From CBDFHJ01 sp965247635 (GTDB lineage: Bacteria > Chloroflexota > Dehalococcoidia > Lucifugimonadales > Australimonadaceae): a stretch of 64,000 nt of DNA. Under the pieces are notes generated by a model, which did not search any database, had not been told where the DNA came from, and saw nothing but the letters and a program-made list of their open reading frames with translations. The DNA lies in contig CBDFHJ010000010.1 of NCBI GenBank assembly GCA_965247635.1, positions 558,001 through 622,000 of the forward strand, given 5' to 3'. The translations under genes and the position numbers were made by a program. Below, piece by piece: positions 1-7,535 of this stretch (position 1 is its first letter; each line of letters opens with the position of its first letter).

Positions 1-418
1 GGGCCAACCGCTGCTCGGCGTCGTGCAGGGAGTACAGCCGCGCGTAGAACCGGAGGTTCTCGAGCACCGTCAAGTCGTCGTAGAGGAGCGTCTTATGGCC
101 CAGGAAGCCGACGACTCGCCGCACCTGGGCCGCGTGCCGCTGGCAGTCGAAGCCGGCCACCCGCGCCGCGCCGCTATCCGGCTGAACCAAGGTGGCCAGC
201 ATGCGGAGCAACGTGCTTTTCCCGGCCCCGTTGGCCCCTAGCAGCACCAAGCAGCGCCCCCACCCCAGCTCCAGGTCCACGCCACGGAGTGCGACGGCGC
301 GTCCATAGGCTTTGGTGACATCGGAGACGGCCACGGCCGAGGGGGTCGGTTGAGGTGTACTCAGGGCATCGCCCTGCTGCCCCGTTGTGTCCGTTCGCCG
401 CGCCATGGTGACGACCAT
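1..418 (-). CDS. ABC transporter ATP-binding protein, CcmA-like (partial)
   Basis: This is the N-terminal part of an ABC ATPase running off the left window edge. Translation of the minus strand gives a Walker A motif (GANGAGKST) and the stretch GFLGHKTLLYDDLTVLENL, which resembles the Q-loop region of CcmA, the ATPase of the haem exporter used in cytochrome c maturation. The Walker B and signature motifs lie outside the window, so the exporter type is a family-level guess; an ABC-2 drug or lipid exporter ATPase is the alternative. Two in-frame ATG codons (418 and 406) are possible starts and neither has a clear ribosome binding site. Confidence 0.8.
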   Translation of the reverse strand, partial: MVVTMARRTDTTGQQGDALSTPQPTPSAVAVSDVTKAYGRAVALRGVDLELGWGRCLVLLGANGAGKSTLLRMLATLVQPDSGAARVAGFDCQRHAAQVRRVVGFLGHKTLLYDDLTVLENLRFYARLYSLHDAEQRLA

Positions 419-477
419 GATAGTGTAAGCTTTCGGGAGAGACAACGAAGGGACTCCAGAGAGACCGAGGTTGCAGG

Positions 478-1044
478 GTGACGAGCCCCAGCTACAGCAT
501 AGTGGAGTATGACCCTAACTGGCCTGCTTTGTTTGAGCAGGAGAAGGCATGCGTTGCCTCTGTGCTGGGAATTGACCCACGGCATGTTGCCCACGTAGGA
601 AGCACATCGGTGCCCGGTCTGGCCGCTAAGCCTATCGTGGACCAGATGCTCGGAATTCCCACGATGGCGGAAGCCGCGGGGTACGCGCGATTGCTAGAGG
701 GTATCGGATACGAGTGGCGAGGCGAGGCAGTCCCAGGCACGTTATACCTACGCAAAGCCGTTCCGCGCCGGTACAACCTTCACGTGACCGAGTATGGTGG
801 CGCCTTCTGGGTTGAACACCTGCTGTTTCGTGACTACCTGAGAGCACACCCGGATGTGAACCAGGAGTATGAGGAGCTAAAGCGTAAGCTGATGGCCACG
901 CTTGCAGCAGACCCGCCCGCCTACAACGAGGCGAAGACTCCATTTATCCAACGCACGATGGACAGGGCGCGCAGGGAGTTCAGTGACGAAGGTGAGGACC
1001 CCCAGGGTTCCCCACGTCAGGCCACCAATCGAGGTAGGGCATGA
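478..1044 (+). CDS. GrpB/UPF0157 family protein
   Basis: A 188-residue protein with the GrpB-family signature HVGSTSVPGLAAKPIVD near residues 40-56. The family has a nucleotidyltransferase-like fold and occurs alone or fused to dephospho-CoA kinase; its biochemical role is poorly defined. The start is a GTG with GAGG about 7 bases upstream. The stop overlaps the ATG of the next gene (ATGA), which suggests co-translation with the molybdopterin oxidoreductase, although no functional link between the two families is obvious. The last 15 or so residues are low-complexity and probably not part of the fold. Confidence 0.85.
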   Translation: MTSPSYSIVEYDPNWPALFEQEKACVASVLGIDPRHVAHVGSTSVPGLAAKPIVDQMLGIPTMAEAAGYARLLEGIGYEWRGEAVPGTLYLRKAVPRRYNLHVTEYGGAFWVEHLLFRDYLRAHPDVNQEYEELKRKLMATLAADPPAYNEAKTPFIQRTMDRARREFSDEGEDPQGSPRQATNRGRA

Positions 1045-1640
1045 AGGAAGCCGGTAAGAAACTCCGCCCGGGAGGTACTGAGGCACCCAGGGTCGCTCCA
1101 GGGCAGTTCCTCACCGAGAAGCTCCCGGTGATGACCGCGATGTTTGCTCCACGCATCCCCCTGGAGCGATGGCGGTTGCAGATAACAGGGCTGGTGGTAC
1201 GGCCCGTGGAGCTAGATTGGGAGCGGTTCATGGCCATGCCCCAAGTGACCATGACCAGTGACTTTCACTGCGTAACCCAGTGGAGCCGCCTGGACAACAC
1301 GTGGGAAGGGGTCCGGGTACGGGACGTGCTGGAGCTCGCGGCGCCCTCACCCGAAGCGGCGTTCGTGATGGTCCACTGCCACGATGGCTACACCACCAAC
1401 CTGGACCTGGCCCTGCTTCTGGAGGCTGATGCGCTCTTAGCCCACCGCCACGATGGCCTGCCCCTCACGCCCGACCATGGGGCGCCGATGCGGCTGGTAC
1501 TACCCCAACGCTACGGTTGGAAAAGCGCCAAGTGGGTGCAGGGCCTGGAGCTCATGAGCGAAGACAGCCCGGGGTTCTGGGAGCTGCGCGGATACCACAT
1601 GCGCGGTGACCCATGGCAAGAGGAGCGGTTCTGGGACTAG
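1041..1640 (+). CDS. Molybdopterin-dependent oxidoreductase (sulfite oxidase-like)
   Basis: A 199-residue protein made essentially of one oxidoreductase molybdopterin-binding domain of the sulfite oxidase/MsrP superfamily. The expected molybdenum-ligand cysteine is C77 in DFHCVTQWS, followed by the typical substrate and cofactor segments PLTPDHGAPMRLVLP and YGWKSAKWVQGLE. There is no signal peptide, Tat motif, haem domain or dimerisation domain, so it is a short cytosolic form of the family and its substrate cannot be told from sequence. It is translationally coupled to the upstream GrpB gene through a 4-base overlap. Confidence 0.88.
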   Translation: MKEAGKKLRPGGTEAPRVAPGQFLTEKLPVMTAMFAPRIPLERWRLQITGLVVRPVELDWERFMAMPQVTMTSDFHCVTQWSRLDNTWEGVRVRDVLELAAPSPEAAFVMVHCHDGYTTNLDLALLLEADALLAHRHDGLPLTPDHGAPMRLVLPQRYGWKSAKWVQGLELMSEDSPGFWELRGYHMRGDPWQEERFWD

Positions 1641-1668
1641 CAGGTGGGGTACGACCTGAAGGGCCGAG

Positions 1669-1977
1669 CTATGCAGTGGTTTCCTTGTCTGGCCCTTCTT
1701 GCGAAGCGACGGCGTTAATCTGCTCCTGCACCCGTTTGGAGAGGTCAGCGGGGTGCTGACGCCGGGGCAGGTCCCGCAGCGTCAGCACCGTGGCCCTGAA
1801 CGTCGCGACAAAGCTGTTGCAATTCTCGCAGGTGTCCAGGTGACGGCGGAATCTAGTGGAGATAGACTCCCGAAGGGTGCCGTCTACGTACTCAGAAGAG
1901 AGGTCGCGAATTTCTTCGCAGTCCAGCTCTCCCCTTCCAAGTAGTTTTCGAACCCATGCTACTGGGCCTGATTGCAT
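1669..1977 (-). CDS. Zinc-finger anti-sigma factor (ZAS/zf-HC2 type)
   Basis: A 102-residue protein with the zinc-binding anti-sigma pattern: C20 in ELDCEE, then H46-x3-C50-x2-C53 in RRHLDTCENC. Such domains bind and silence ECF sigma factors and often sense redox or envelope stress. There is no transmembrane segment, so it is a soluble anti-sigma. It is divergent from the ECF sigma gene that starts near 2206 and is interrupted by an IS256 element; the two are the natural partner pair. With its partner broken, this gene may now have no target, or may act on another sigma factor. Confidence 0.8.
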   Translation of the reverse strand: MQSGPVAWVRKLLGRGELDCEEIRDLSSEYVDGTLRESISTRFRRHLDTCENCNSFVATFRATVLTLRDLPRRQHPADLSKRVQEQINAVASQEGPDKETTA

Positions 1978-2205
1978 AGTGGCGCTCCTGACCGAACAGG
2001 TGAATTGTAAATGGGTCCTCTTGTCCCGGCAACCCGCTCATTTGGTGGTCATGGCACCGTTCGGCTACAATCTGGCCGCGGTGGACCGTCTCTTCTGAGC
2101 GGCGAGCGATAAGACGCCCACGGATGGTTTGATGCAGCCTTCCCGCAAAGGATGCACGTTTGAGGCCACGGGTCAGTGTATTTGCTGGCGGTCTGGACAT
2201 GCTGG
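1978..2205. other. Divergent intergenic region between anti-sigma and sigma genes
   Basis: This 228-base gap separates the anti-sigma gene from the split sigma gene and should hold both promoters. GGCAACC followed by GTC near 2034-2050 is loosely ECF-like, but the spacing is short. I do not assign a promoter. Confidence 0.3.
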
Positions 2206-2325
2206 ATGGACAACGAGACCTTTAGCGCAATAGTCGAGCAGTACACCGACTTCGCCTACAACATCGCCTACCGCATGGTGAATAACCCAGCCGATGCGGA
2301 GGATGTGGTCCAGGAGGCGTTCCTT
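2206..2325 (+). pseudogene. ECF sigma factor, 5' fragment cut by IS256 element
   Basis: These 40 codons encode the sigma-70 region 2 start (FSAIVEQYTDFAYNIAYRMV, then DAEDVVQEAFL) typical of ECF sigma factors. The frame ends exactly at the left target duplication of the insertion element. If the element and one 8-base duplication are removed, codon 40 joins the TCC at 3702 in frame, giving a 173-residue sigma factor. The start is taken at ATG 2206; GTG 2176 is an in-frame alternative. The gene is disrupted as it stands. Confidence 0.88.
2318..2325. repeat. Left target-site duplication of the IS256-family element
   Basis: CGTTCCTT here is repeated exactly at 3694-3701. An 8-base duplication is usual for IS256-family transposition. 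Confidence 0.92.
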
Positions 2326-2351
2326 GAGGTATCTTCAAAAAGTGTGTAAAC
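2326..2351 (+). repeat. Left terminal inverted repeat of IS256-family element
   Basis: Begins GAGGTATCTTCA and ends GTGTGTAAAC. It pairs with the reverse complement of 3668-3693 at 20 of 26 positions. Confidence 0.88.
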
Positions 2352-2418
2352 AGTCAGGCGGTGTACCCTCTCTCTGAACAACACGGGCTCGAGGCCCAAG
2401 AGAGGAGATAGACCGCCC

Positions 2419-3663
2419 ATGAGGAAGGAAAGCACTGAGAGTAGGTCGGAGTCAAGGCCGGAGTGGGAGCAGTTGGAGGATTGGGTGCGAAGCCAGGTCC
2501 AGAGGCTGATCCAGGAGTTGCTGGAGGAGGAGGTGACGGCGTTTCTGGGAAGGGCGAAGTCGGCGCTCAGATCCGACTCGGACAACGATACCGGCTATCG
2601 GAACGGATACGGCAGAGCCCGGAGGCTTACGCTGAGTTCGGGAACGATACAGCTGAGGCGGCCGCGAGTCCGCGATACCGAGGAGCAGTTCGAGAGCCGG
2701 CTGCTGCCGCTGTTCGTCAACAGGACCAGGAAGGTTGCTGAGTTGATCCCCGAGCTGTACCTGCACGGTCTATCCGAAGGCGACTCCGATCTGGCTTTGC
2801 GGGGGCTGCTGGGAGAGGACGCACCGGTATCGGCGAGCACGGTGGCCCGGTTGAAGTCCAAGTGGAACGATGAGCTTGCCCAATGGCGCAGCCGGCCCCT
2901 AGATGACCTGGAAGTGGTCTACATGTGGGTGGATGGAGTCTACGTCAAGGCTGGTCTTGAGAAGGAGAAGGCGGCAGTACTGGTGGTGGTGGCGGCCCTG
3001 AGCGACGGGAGCAAGGTGGTGGTGAGCGCTGTTCCCGGATACAGGGAGTCCACAGAGAACTGGTCCGATGTGCTCAGGGACATGAGGCGCCGCGGGCTGG
3101 AGTGCCCGAGGCTGGTGGTTGGGGACGGACACCTGGGCATCTGGGGAGCTCTGCGCAACGTCTATCCGCAGGCGGCAGAGCAACGCTGCTGGAACCACAA
3201 GATCGTAAACGTGCTCGCCAAGCTTCCAAAGCGACAACAGGACCAGGCCAAGCTCATGCTGCGTACTATCCCCTACGCGCCGACTCGGACAGAGGCTGAG
3301 CGGCTCAGGACGGTGTTCACCAGGTGGTGCGGCGACCATTCCTACGAGGCGGCCTCAGAGGCCTTGGAGCGGGACTGGGACCGCATGGTCACCTTCTATG
3401 ACTTCCCAAAGGAGCACTGGGGGCACCTTCGCACGACGAACCCGGTAGAATCACCCTTCGCGGCCCTCAGGCTTCGGACCGATGCCGCCAAGCGCTACAA
3501 GAGGGTCGATCGGGCGATAGCGGTGATCTGGAAAATGTTGATGGTCGCCGAACAGCGCTTCAGGCGTCTGAAGGCCCCTGAGTTGATCGAAGACGTCTAT
3601 CTCGGTGCACAGTATGCGGATGGAATCGCCATTGAATCAACGGCTGAGAAGGTCGCCGCCTGA
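2419..3663 (+). CDS. IS256-family transposase
   Basis: A 414-residue mutator-type (IS256) transposase. Visible hallmarks are a DDE catalytic core with Asp in YMWVDGVYVK, Asp in LVVGDGHLGIWGAL and Glu in RTTNPVESPFAALR, plus the CWNHK motif typical of the family. The N-terminal third contains the DNA-binding part. Length is normal for the family and the frame is open, so the element is probably active. The start is ATG 2419 with AGAGGAG a few bases upstream. Confidence 0.96.
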   Translation: MRKESTESRSESRPEWEQLEDWVRSQVQRLIQELLEEEVTAFLGRAKSALRSDSDNDTGYRNGYGRARRLTLSSGTIQLRRPRVRDTEEQFESRLLPLFVNRTRKVAELIPELYLHGLSEGDSDLALRGLLGEDAPVSASTVARLKSKWNDELAQWRSRPLDDLEVVYMWVDGVYVKAGLEKEKAAVLVVVAALSDGSKVVVSAVPGYRESTENWSDVLRDMRRRGLECPRLVVGDGHLGIWGALRNVYPQAAEQRCWNHKIVNVLAKLPKRQQDQAKLMLRTIPYAPTRTEAERLRTVFTRWCGDHSYEAASEALERDWDRMVTFYDFPKEHWGHLRTTNPVESPFAALRLRTDAAKRYKRVDRAIAVIWKMLMVAEQRFRRLKAPELIEDVYLGAQYADGIAIESTAEKVAA

Positions 3664-3667
3664 TGTC

Positions 3668-3693
3668 GTTTACACACCCATTGACGTAACCTC
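3668..3693 (-). repeat. Right terminal inverted repeat of IS256-family element
   Basis: The reverse complement starts GAGGTTACGTCA and ends GTGTGTAAAC, matching the left end. It begins 4 bases after the transposase stop codon. Confidence 0.88.
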
Positions 3694-3701
3694 CGTTCCT
3701 T
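3694..3701. repeat. Right target-site duplication of the IS256-family element
   Basis: CGTTCCTT, identical to 2318-2325. Confidence 0.92.
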
Positions 3702-4103
3702 TCCGCCTATCGGGCCAAGGACCGGTTTCGGGGCGACGCGCAGGTGACGACCTGGCTGTACCGTATCGTGATGAACGCCGCGCTGATGAAGCTCCGGAGA
3801 GAGCGACGCCCCAGGCAGATGTCAGCGGGGCCCGTGGAAGAGATGGAGATCGTCGACTGGAGCCCGGGCCCTGAGCCCCAGGTCCTCAATACAGAGCTGA
3901 AAGACAAGCTGGAAGAGGCCCTCGGCCTGTTGCCCGAGGACCTGCGGACGGCCGTTGTGTTACGGGACGTGCAACAGCTCTCCGTGCAGGAGGCGGCGGA
4001 CGTGGTAGACGTGAGCGTGCCCGCCTTTAAGGCCCGGTTGCACCGTGGGCGTATCGCCTTGCGCGGCTACTTGGCCGATTACGTCCGTACCCCCAGGGGG
4101 TAG
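3702..4103 (+). pseudogene. ECF sigma factor, 3' fragment separated by IS256 element
   Basis: This in-frame continuation of the fragment at 2206-2325 begins SAYRAKDRFRGDAQVTTWLY (region 2.3-2.4) and carries region 4 with a helix-turn-helix (LLPEDLRTAVVLRDVQQLS, then EAADVVDVSVPAFKARLHRG). An internal ATG at 3744 could in principle give a product lacking most of region 2, which could not bind core polymerase normally. Restored length is 173 residues, normal for an ECF sigma. The divergent zinc-finger anti-sigma is the likely regulator. Confidence 0.88.
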
Positions 4104-4227
4104 CGCTGGTCTGCGATTGCGCTAGAGATTGGTCAAGAGCCTACAGACAGGACCTACCCCCACCCTCCCCGGACTGTATACGAGGGTGTATCCCTCTCAG
4201 GGAGAGCTTTGCAACGGCTAAAAGACG

Positions 4228-4255
4228 ACGGCCCCGCGCTCAAGCGAGGGGCCGT
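4228..4255 (-). terminator. Probable terminator after korB
   Basis: ACGGCCCC (4228-4235) pairs with GGGGCCGT (4248-4255), with extra pairing inside the loop. Read on the minus strand, TCTTTTA follows soon after, and the site lies 36 bases beyond the korB stop. It could also act weakly in the other direction for the sigma fragment. Confidence 0.6.
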
Positions 4256-4290
4256 TGCTGTTGCTGCACTCTCGAAAGGGGGCTGCGAGG

Positions 4291-5157
4291 CTAGATGGCG
4301 AATGTGTCCAACAGTTGGTCCGGTGTGTTGGCCGTCACTCGCTGGTGAAGCTCTTCGTTCTGCTGGTCCAAGGTGGGTCGGCCCTCGTTCTTGTAGATGA
4401 CGCCCAGGGGTATGCCGCCCTGGCTGATGATGTCGTAGGCCGCGCCCCGGTCGGTCGGATCGTGGTCGTCCGGGACCGTCCAGGCGGTGGGGTCGATGCC
4501 CTTCGCCGCGTTTCCCTTGAGCGCCTCGTACGTATCGTTGTAGGTGGTGCACGGGGACTGTACCTGAACGATGGCGAATCCCGGATGGTCAATGCCAGCG
4601 GTGATAAGTTTGGCTAGGTCTCGGGGCTTGCTGGAGTAGCTGGAGGCGATGAAGGAGACCTCCAAGGCGAAGTACAGGCCCAGCGCGTTCAATGGGGCCT
4701 CCATCTTTCCATAGGGCGTTGAGTTGGTGATTACTCCCAGCTCGGTGGTGGGTGAGCTTTGCCCCTTGGTGAGGCCGTACACGCCATTGTCCATGATCAC
4801 GGCGCAGATGTTGAGGTTGCGGGCCGCCTGCGGCGCGATGTGTTCCATGCCGATGCTCAAGAAGTCGCCATCGCCGGCCACCACGACCACGTTAAGATCG
4901 GGCCGCGCCATTTTCACGCCGAACGCGATGGGGAGGCTGCGCCCATGGATGCCGTGAAAGCCGTAGGGCTGCGCGCCCTCCAGCAAGTGGACCATATTAC
5001 CGGAACAGCCGATTCCGGCCACCATCACGTTGTTCTCCATGGGAAGCTCCGTACGGACCATCCGCGCTTCCATGGCAAGCTCAAGGGCTCGCCGCACGCC
5101 GAAGTCCCCGCACCCGGGGCACCACTTAAAGTCGTACTCGGGGTTTTTGGACGTCAT
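4291..5157 (-). CDS. korB: 2-oxoacid:ferredoxin oxidoreductase, beta subunit
   Basis: A 288-residue thiamine diphosphate-binding beta subunit. It has the N-terminal WCPGCGDFGV cluster-associated cysteines, GIGCSGNM, and the thiamine diphosphate/Mg motif GDGDFLSIG with a downstream Asn (MDNGVYGLTKGQSSPT). Together with the alpha subunit it performs CoA-dependent oxidative decarboxylation of a 2-oxoacid to acyl-CoA and reduced ferredoxin. 2-Oxoglutarate is the most likely substrate for this KorAB type, but pyruvate or a branched-chain oxoacid cannot be excluded. Its ATG overlaps the korA stop by 4 bases, so the two are translationally coupled. Confidence 0.9.
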   Translation of the reverse strand: MTSKNPEYDFKWCPGCGDFGVRRALELAMEARMVRTELPMENNVMVAGIGCSGNMVHLLEGAQPYGFHGIHGRSLPIAFGVKMARPDLNVVVVAGDGDFLSIGMEHIAPQAARNLNICAVIMDNGVYGLTKGQSSPTTELGVITNSTPYGKMEAPLNALGLYFALEVSFIASSYSSKPRDLAKLITAGIDHPGFAIVQVQSPCTTYNDTYEALKGNAAKGIDPTAWTVPDDHDPTDRGAAYDIISQGGIPLGVIYKNEGRPTLDQQNEELHQRVTANTPDQLLDTFAI

Positions 5158-6884
5158 GCCTTTACCTTCCCTTTCGCCGGTTGCTTACCGGCGGCCCCGG
5201 CCCTTTCAGCGATGTGCTGGGCCAGCGGGCCGGCCTTGAAGGGTAGCCCGGTGTACTGGGTGATAGCCTCTGCCTTGATACCGAGGGAGCGTAGCACGCT
5301 AGCAAACTGCCCCTGATAGTTCAGCTCCGGTACGAGCACCAGCTCCTTTTGCCGCAGCTCATCCAGCAGCGCGGGAGGCATCGGATGGAGGAATATGGTG
5401 TAGTACCAGCCCAGCTTGCCCCGGGTCGACTCGTCCGCCTCCAAGAGCTGGTAAGCCTCTTGCGCGGAGCCCTTAGAGCCACCCCACGTCATAATGGCGA
5501 TGGGCGCATCGGTGTTATGGGACTCGTAGGTGGTGTCCTCTAGCAGCTTTAGCTTGCTGAAACGCCGCTCCGTCATCTGGATGTGACGCGAGCCCAGGTG
5601 CGTGGTATCGCCCATGCCATCGTGCTCACTGCCGTTGGCAACGTACGATCCCGGGCTCCCGGGGATGGGCATGGGAGATAGCTCCCAACTCTCGTAGCGA
5701 TGGTACCCATTGTCGCCGGTATAGACGACGCGGTTCTCCACCTGGACCGTGCTGAGGTCGGGCCTTGGGATGTTCTGGGCCCGCTCGGCCAAGGAGTGCT
5801 CGCTCAGGAGGATCACCGGTCCCTGGTACCGTTCGGCCCAATTAAAGGCGGTCACGGCGCCGCGGAAGCATTCCTCCACGGTGCCTGGAGCGATGATCGG
5901 GAGGCGGGAGTCCCCGTGGGCTGGGCTCAGCGCCGCCAGCAGGTCGGACTGCTCAGTTTTGGTGGGCAGACCGGTGGCTGGGCCGCCGCGCTGCACGTCG
6001 ACGATCACGCACGGGATCTCCGCCATCCACGCGAGGCCGAGGCCTTCGCTCATGAGAGTGAACCCCGGACCGGAGGTGGCGGACATCGCCTTCTTACCGG
6101 AGAAACTAGCCCCGAGCACCGAGGTGATCGCCTCGATTTCTGAGCTGACCTGGTAGGCGAACTTGCCCTCTCCAACCAAGTTTCGCTCCATAAACACCAA
6201 CACGGGCGTCGCGGGCGAGATGGGATATCCCACGTAGAAGTCGACCCCAGCATGGATTGCGCCGATAGCGAGTGCTTCGTTGCCTTTGATAAAAAGCTGA
6301 CTGTAAGAAGGCTTCTGGGGGGTGCCTAGCTCCGCGATGGGCGTTTCCTCAGCCGCTTGCTCATAACCCAGGTCCAAGGCCATTTTGTTGGCTTTGATCA
6401 CCGCTCCGCGTCCGGGCCACCGCAGCTCTACGAAGGTCTTGAAGTAGTCCAGCGGCATGTTGACGAGACGCGCCAACACACCCATGACCACCATGTTGGC
6501 TGCTCGCGACTCGCCGGTCTTCTTGGCCAGGTCATCGAAGGGAATCGAGAGGGTTCGCACACCACCGGAGTCCTGGTCCGGATGCACCGAGGGATCGTGC
6601 AAGATCACGCCTCCCTCGCGCACCTCCCCACGGTGCTCCTGGTAGGCGTAGTCGTTGAAGGCCACGAGGATGTCGATGGCGTCACCGGGGCTGAGCACTT
6701 CCTGCGGTGAAACCCGAGCTTGGGTCCAGGTGGGCCCGCCGAGGATCTGCGATGGAAAGGTGGCGAAGGTGAGGGCGTGATACCCCACGGCCGTCGCGGC
6801 CCTGCCGAGCATCTCGGCCGCGGTTACTACTCCCTGACCACCTTCTCCAGCGAACCGGACCACTATCTCGTTTTGATGGGCCAC
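5154..6884 (-). CDS. korA: 2-oxoacid:ferredoxin oxidoreductase, alpha subunit with fused gamma domain
   Basis: A 576-residue fusion. The N-terminal 190 residues are the gamma domain (RFAGEGGQGVVTAAEMLGRA, which binds CoA), followed by the pyrimidine-binding alpha domain (GNEALAIGAIHAGVDFYVGYPISPATP; TSGPGFTLMSEGLG). The start is placed at GTG 6884 because GGAGGG stands about 8 bases upstream and the homologous region begins right after it; an in-frame ATG at 6947 would add 21 unsupported residues. It is cotranscribed with korB. With the neighbouring citrate synthase gene, the pair points to a tricarboxylic acid cycle that uses ferredoxin at the 2-oxoglutarate step. Confidence 0.9.
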   Translation of the reverse strand: MAHQNEIVVRFAGEGGQGVVTAAEMLGRAATAVGYHALTFATFPSQILGGPTWTQARVSPQEVLSPGDAIDILVAFNDYAYQEHRGEVREGGVILHDPSVHPDQDSGGVRTLSIPFDDLAKKTGESRAANMVVMGVLARLVNMPLDYFKTFVELRWPGRGAVIKANKMALDLGYEQAAEETPIAELGTPQKPSYSQLFIKGNEALAIGAIHAGVDFYVGYPISPATPVLVFMERNLVGEGKFAYQVSSEIEAITSVLGASFSGKKAMSATSGPGFTLMSEGLGLAWMAEIPCVIVDVQRGGPATGLPTKTEQSDLLAALSPAHGDSRLPIIAPGTVEECFRGAVTAFNWAERYQGPVILLSEHSLAERAQNIPRPDLSTVQVENRVVYTGDNGYHRYESWELSPMPIPGSPGSYVANGSEHDGMGDTTHLGSRHIQMTERRFSKLKLLEDTTYESHNTDAPIAIMTWGGSKGSAQEAYQLLEADESTRGKLGWYYTIFLHPMPPALLDELRQKELVLVPELNYQGQFASVLRSLGIKAEAITQYTGLPFKAGPLAQHIAERAGAAGKQPAKGKVKA

Positions 6885-6988
6885 GCCAGAACCCTCCGAG
6901 TCGAGGCCGTCCAGCATGCGCTTATGGAGGCGGGGTGTGACGACCAAGGGCGGCCGTCGTACCCAGCTTCGTAACGCTATGCCCCTCT

Positions 6989-7018
6989 ACAATACGCTTC
7001 GTCGCTGGAGGGTGTCAA
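6989..7018 (-). promoter_or_regulatory. Predicted sigma-70 promoter for korAB
   Basis: On the minus strand TTGACA (7013-7018), an 18-base spacer and TATTGT (6989-6994). It lies about 105 bases upstream of the korA start. Confidence 0.6.
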
Positions 7019-7256
7019 AGGGTGTTTTCCGACAAAAATTCCCTTACTTGGTCACCTTTTTATCGTTCCAGCGGCAGGAGCCGTCGGGAATTAACATTCG
7101 TCACCGTGGTGCGCCGAAGGAAAGAGACGTTGTGCCAAGAGTTAGTCTCTTTCTCCTCTGAGGAGGCGCTCTGGCTGACCGTGGTGCTAGCTAAACGTGA
7201 GGGGCTTATGAGCACGTAGCCAAGGCCGTGGCCTACTGCATGGCCAATTGGCCACA

Positions 7257-7286
7257 TTGACATCAGCCTCGGGGGCCTGCTATAAT
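7257..7286 (+). promoter_or_regulatory. Consensus sigma-70 promoter upstream of citrate synthase
   Basis: TTGACA (7257-7262), an 18-base spacer and TATAAT (7281-7286): both hexamers are perfect matches to the housekeeping consensus. The next plus-strand gene starts about 240 bases downstream. Confidence 0.75.
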
Positions 7287-7535
7287 GACCACTGGTCTTG
7301 AGGTCACGGGAGCAGGAAGCTTCCACCGCATGACCGTTGGCGCATGGCCCGAGTACCGATAAGTCCCCCACATAGCACCGTGTGATACCGCCAGCGAATG
7401 CCAGCGGCATCTCGTATCTTGCCTGAGGCAGTGGAAGCGGTAAGAGCGTAAGCGGTCTGACGATAACGCTGGCCCCGAGACCCATGAATATAGCTGCCCC
7501 TGCGGTGGTGGCTCATTTGACTACAGGAAAGCTGT
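7287..7535 (+). other. Long untranslated leader or small-RNA region before gltA
   Basis: About 245 bases lie between a perfect consensus promoter and the gltA start, with no credible open frame in the sense direction. It contains several short self-complementary stretches. I recognise no riboswitch, tRNA, 6S RNA or SRP RNA motif. It is either a long 5' leader or an independent RNA gene ahead of a second promoter. Confidence 0.4.

Larger units (their letters stand above)
2326..3693 (+). mobile_element. Complete IS256-family insertion sequence (1368 bp)
   Basis: The element is bounded by imperfect terminal inverted repeats (2326-2351 and 3668-3693; 20 of 26 bases match, both starting GAGGT and sharing GTGTGTAAAC) and by identical 8-base duplications CGTTCCTT. 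It carries one intact 414-residue transposase gene. Exact duplications, intact ends and an open transposase argue for a recent insertion. It sits inside region 2 of an ECF sigma gene. Confidence 0.95.

Noticed and set aside
2419..3663. Sigma factor and transposase as a functional fusion
   Set aside because: Target duplications and inverted ends show a simple insertion, with stop codons after the junction.
7060..7485. 141-residue minus-strand frame upstream of citrate synthase
   Set aside because: No ribosome binding site and no recognisable domain, and it lies across two opposed promoters.
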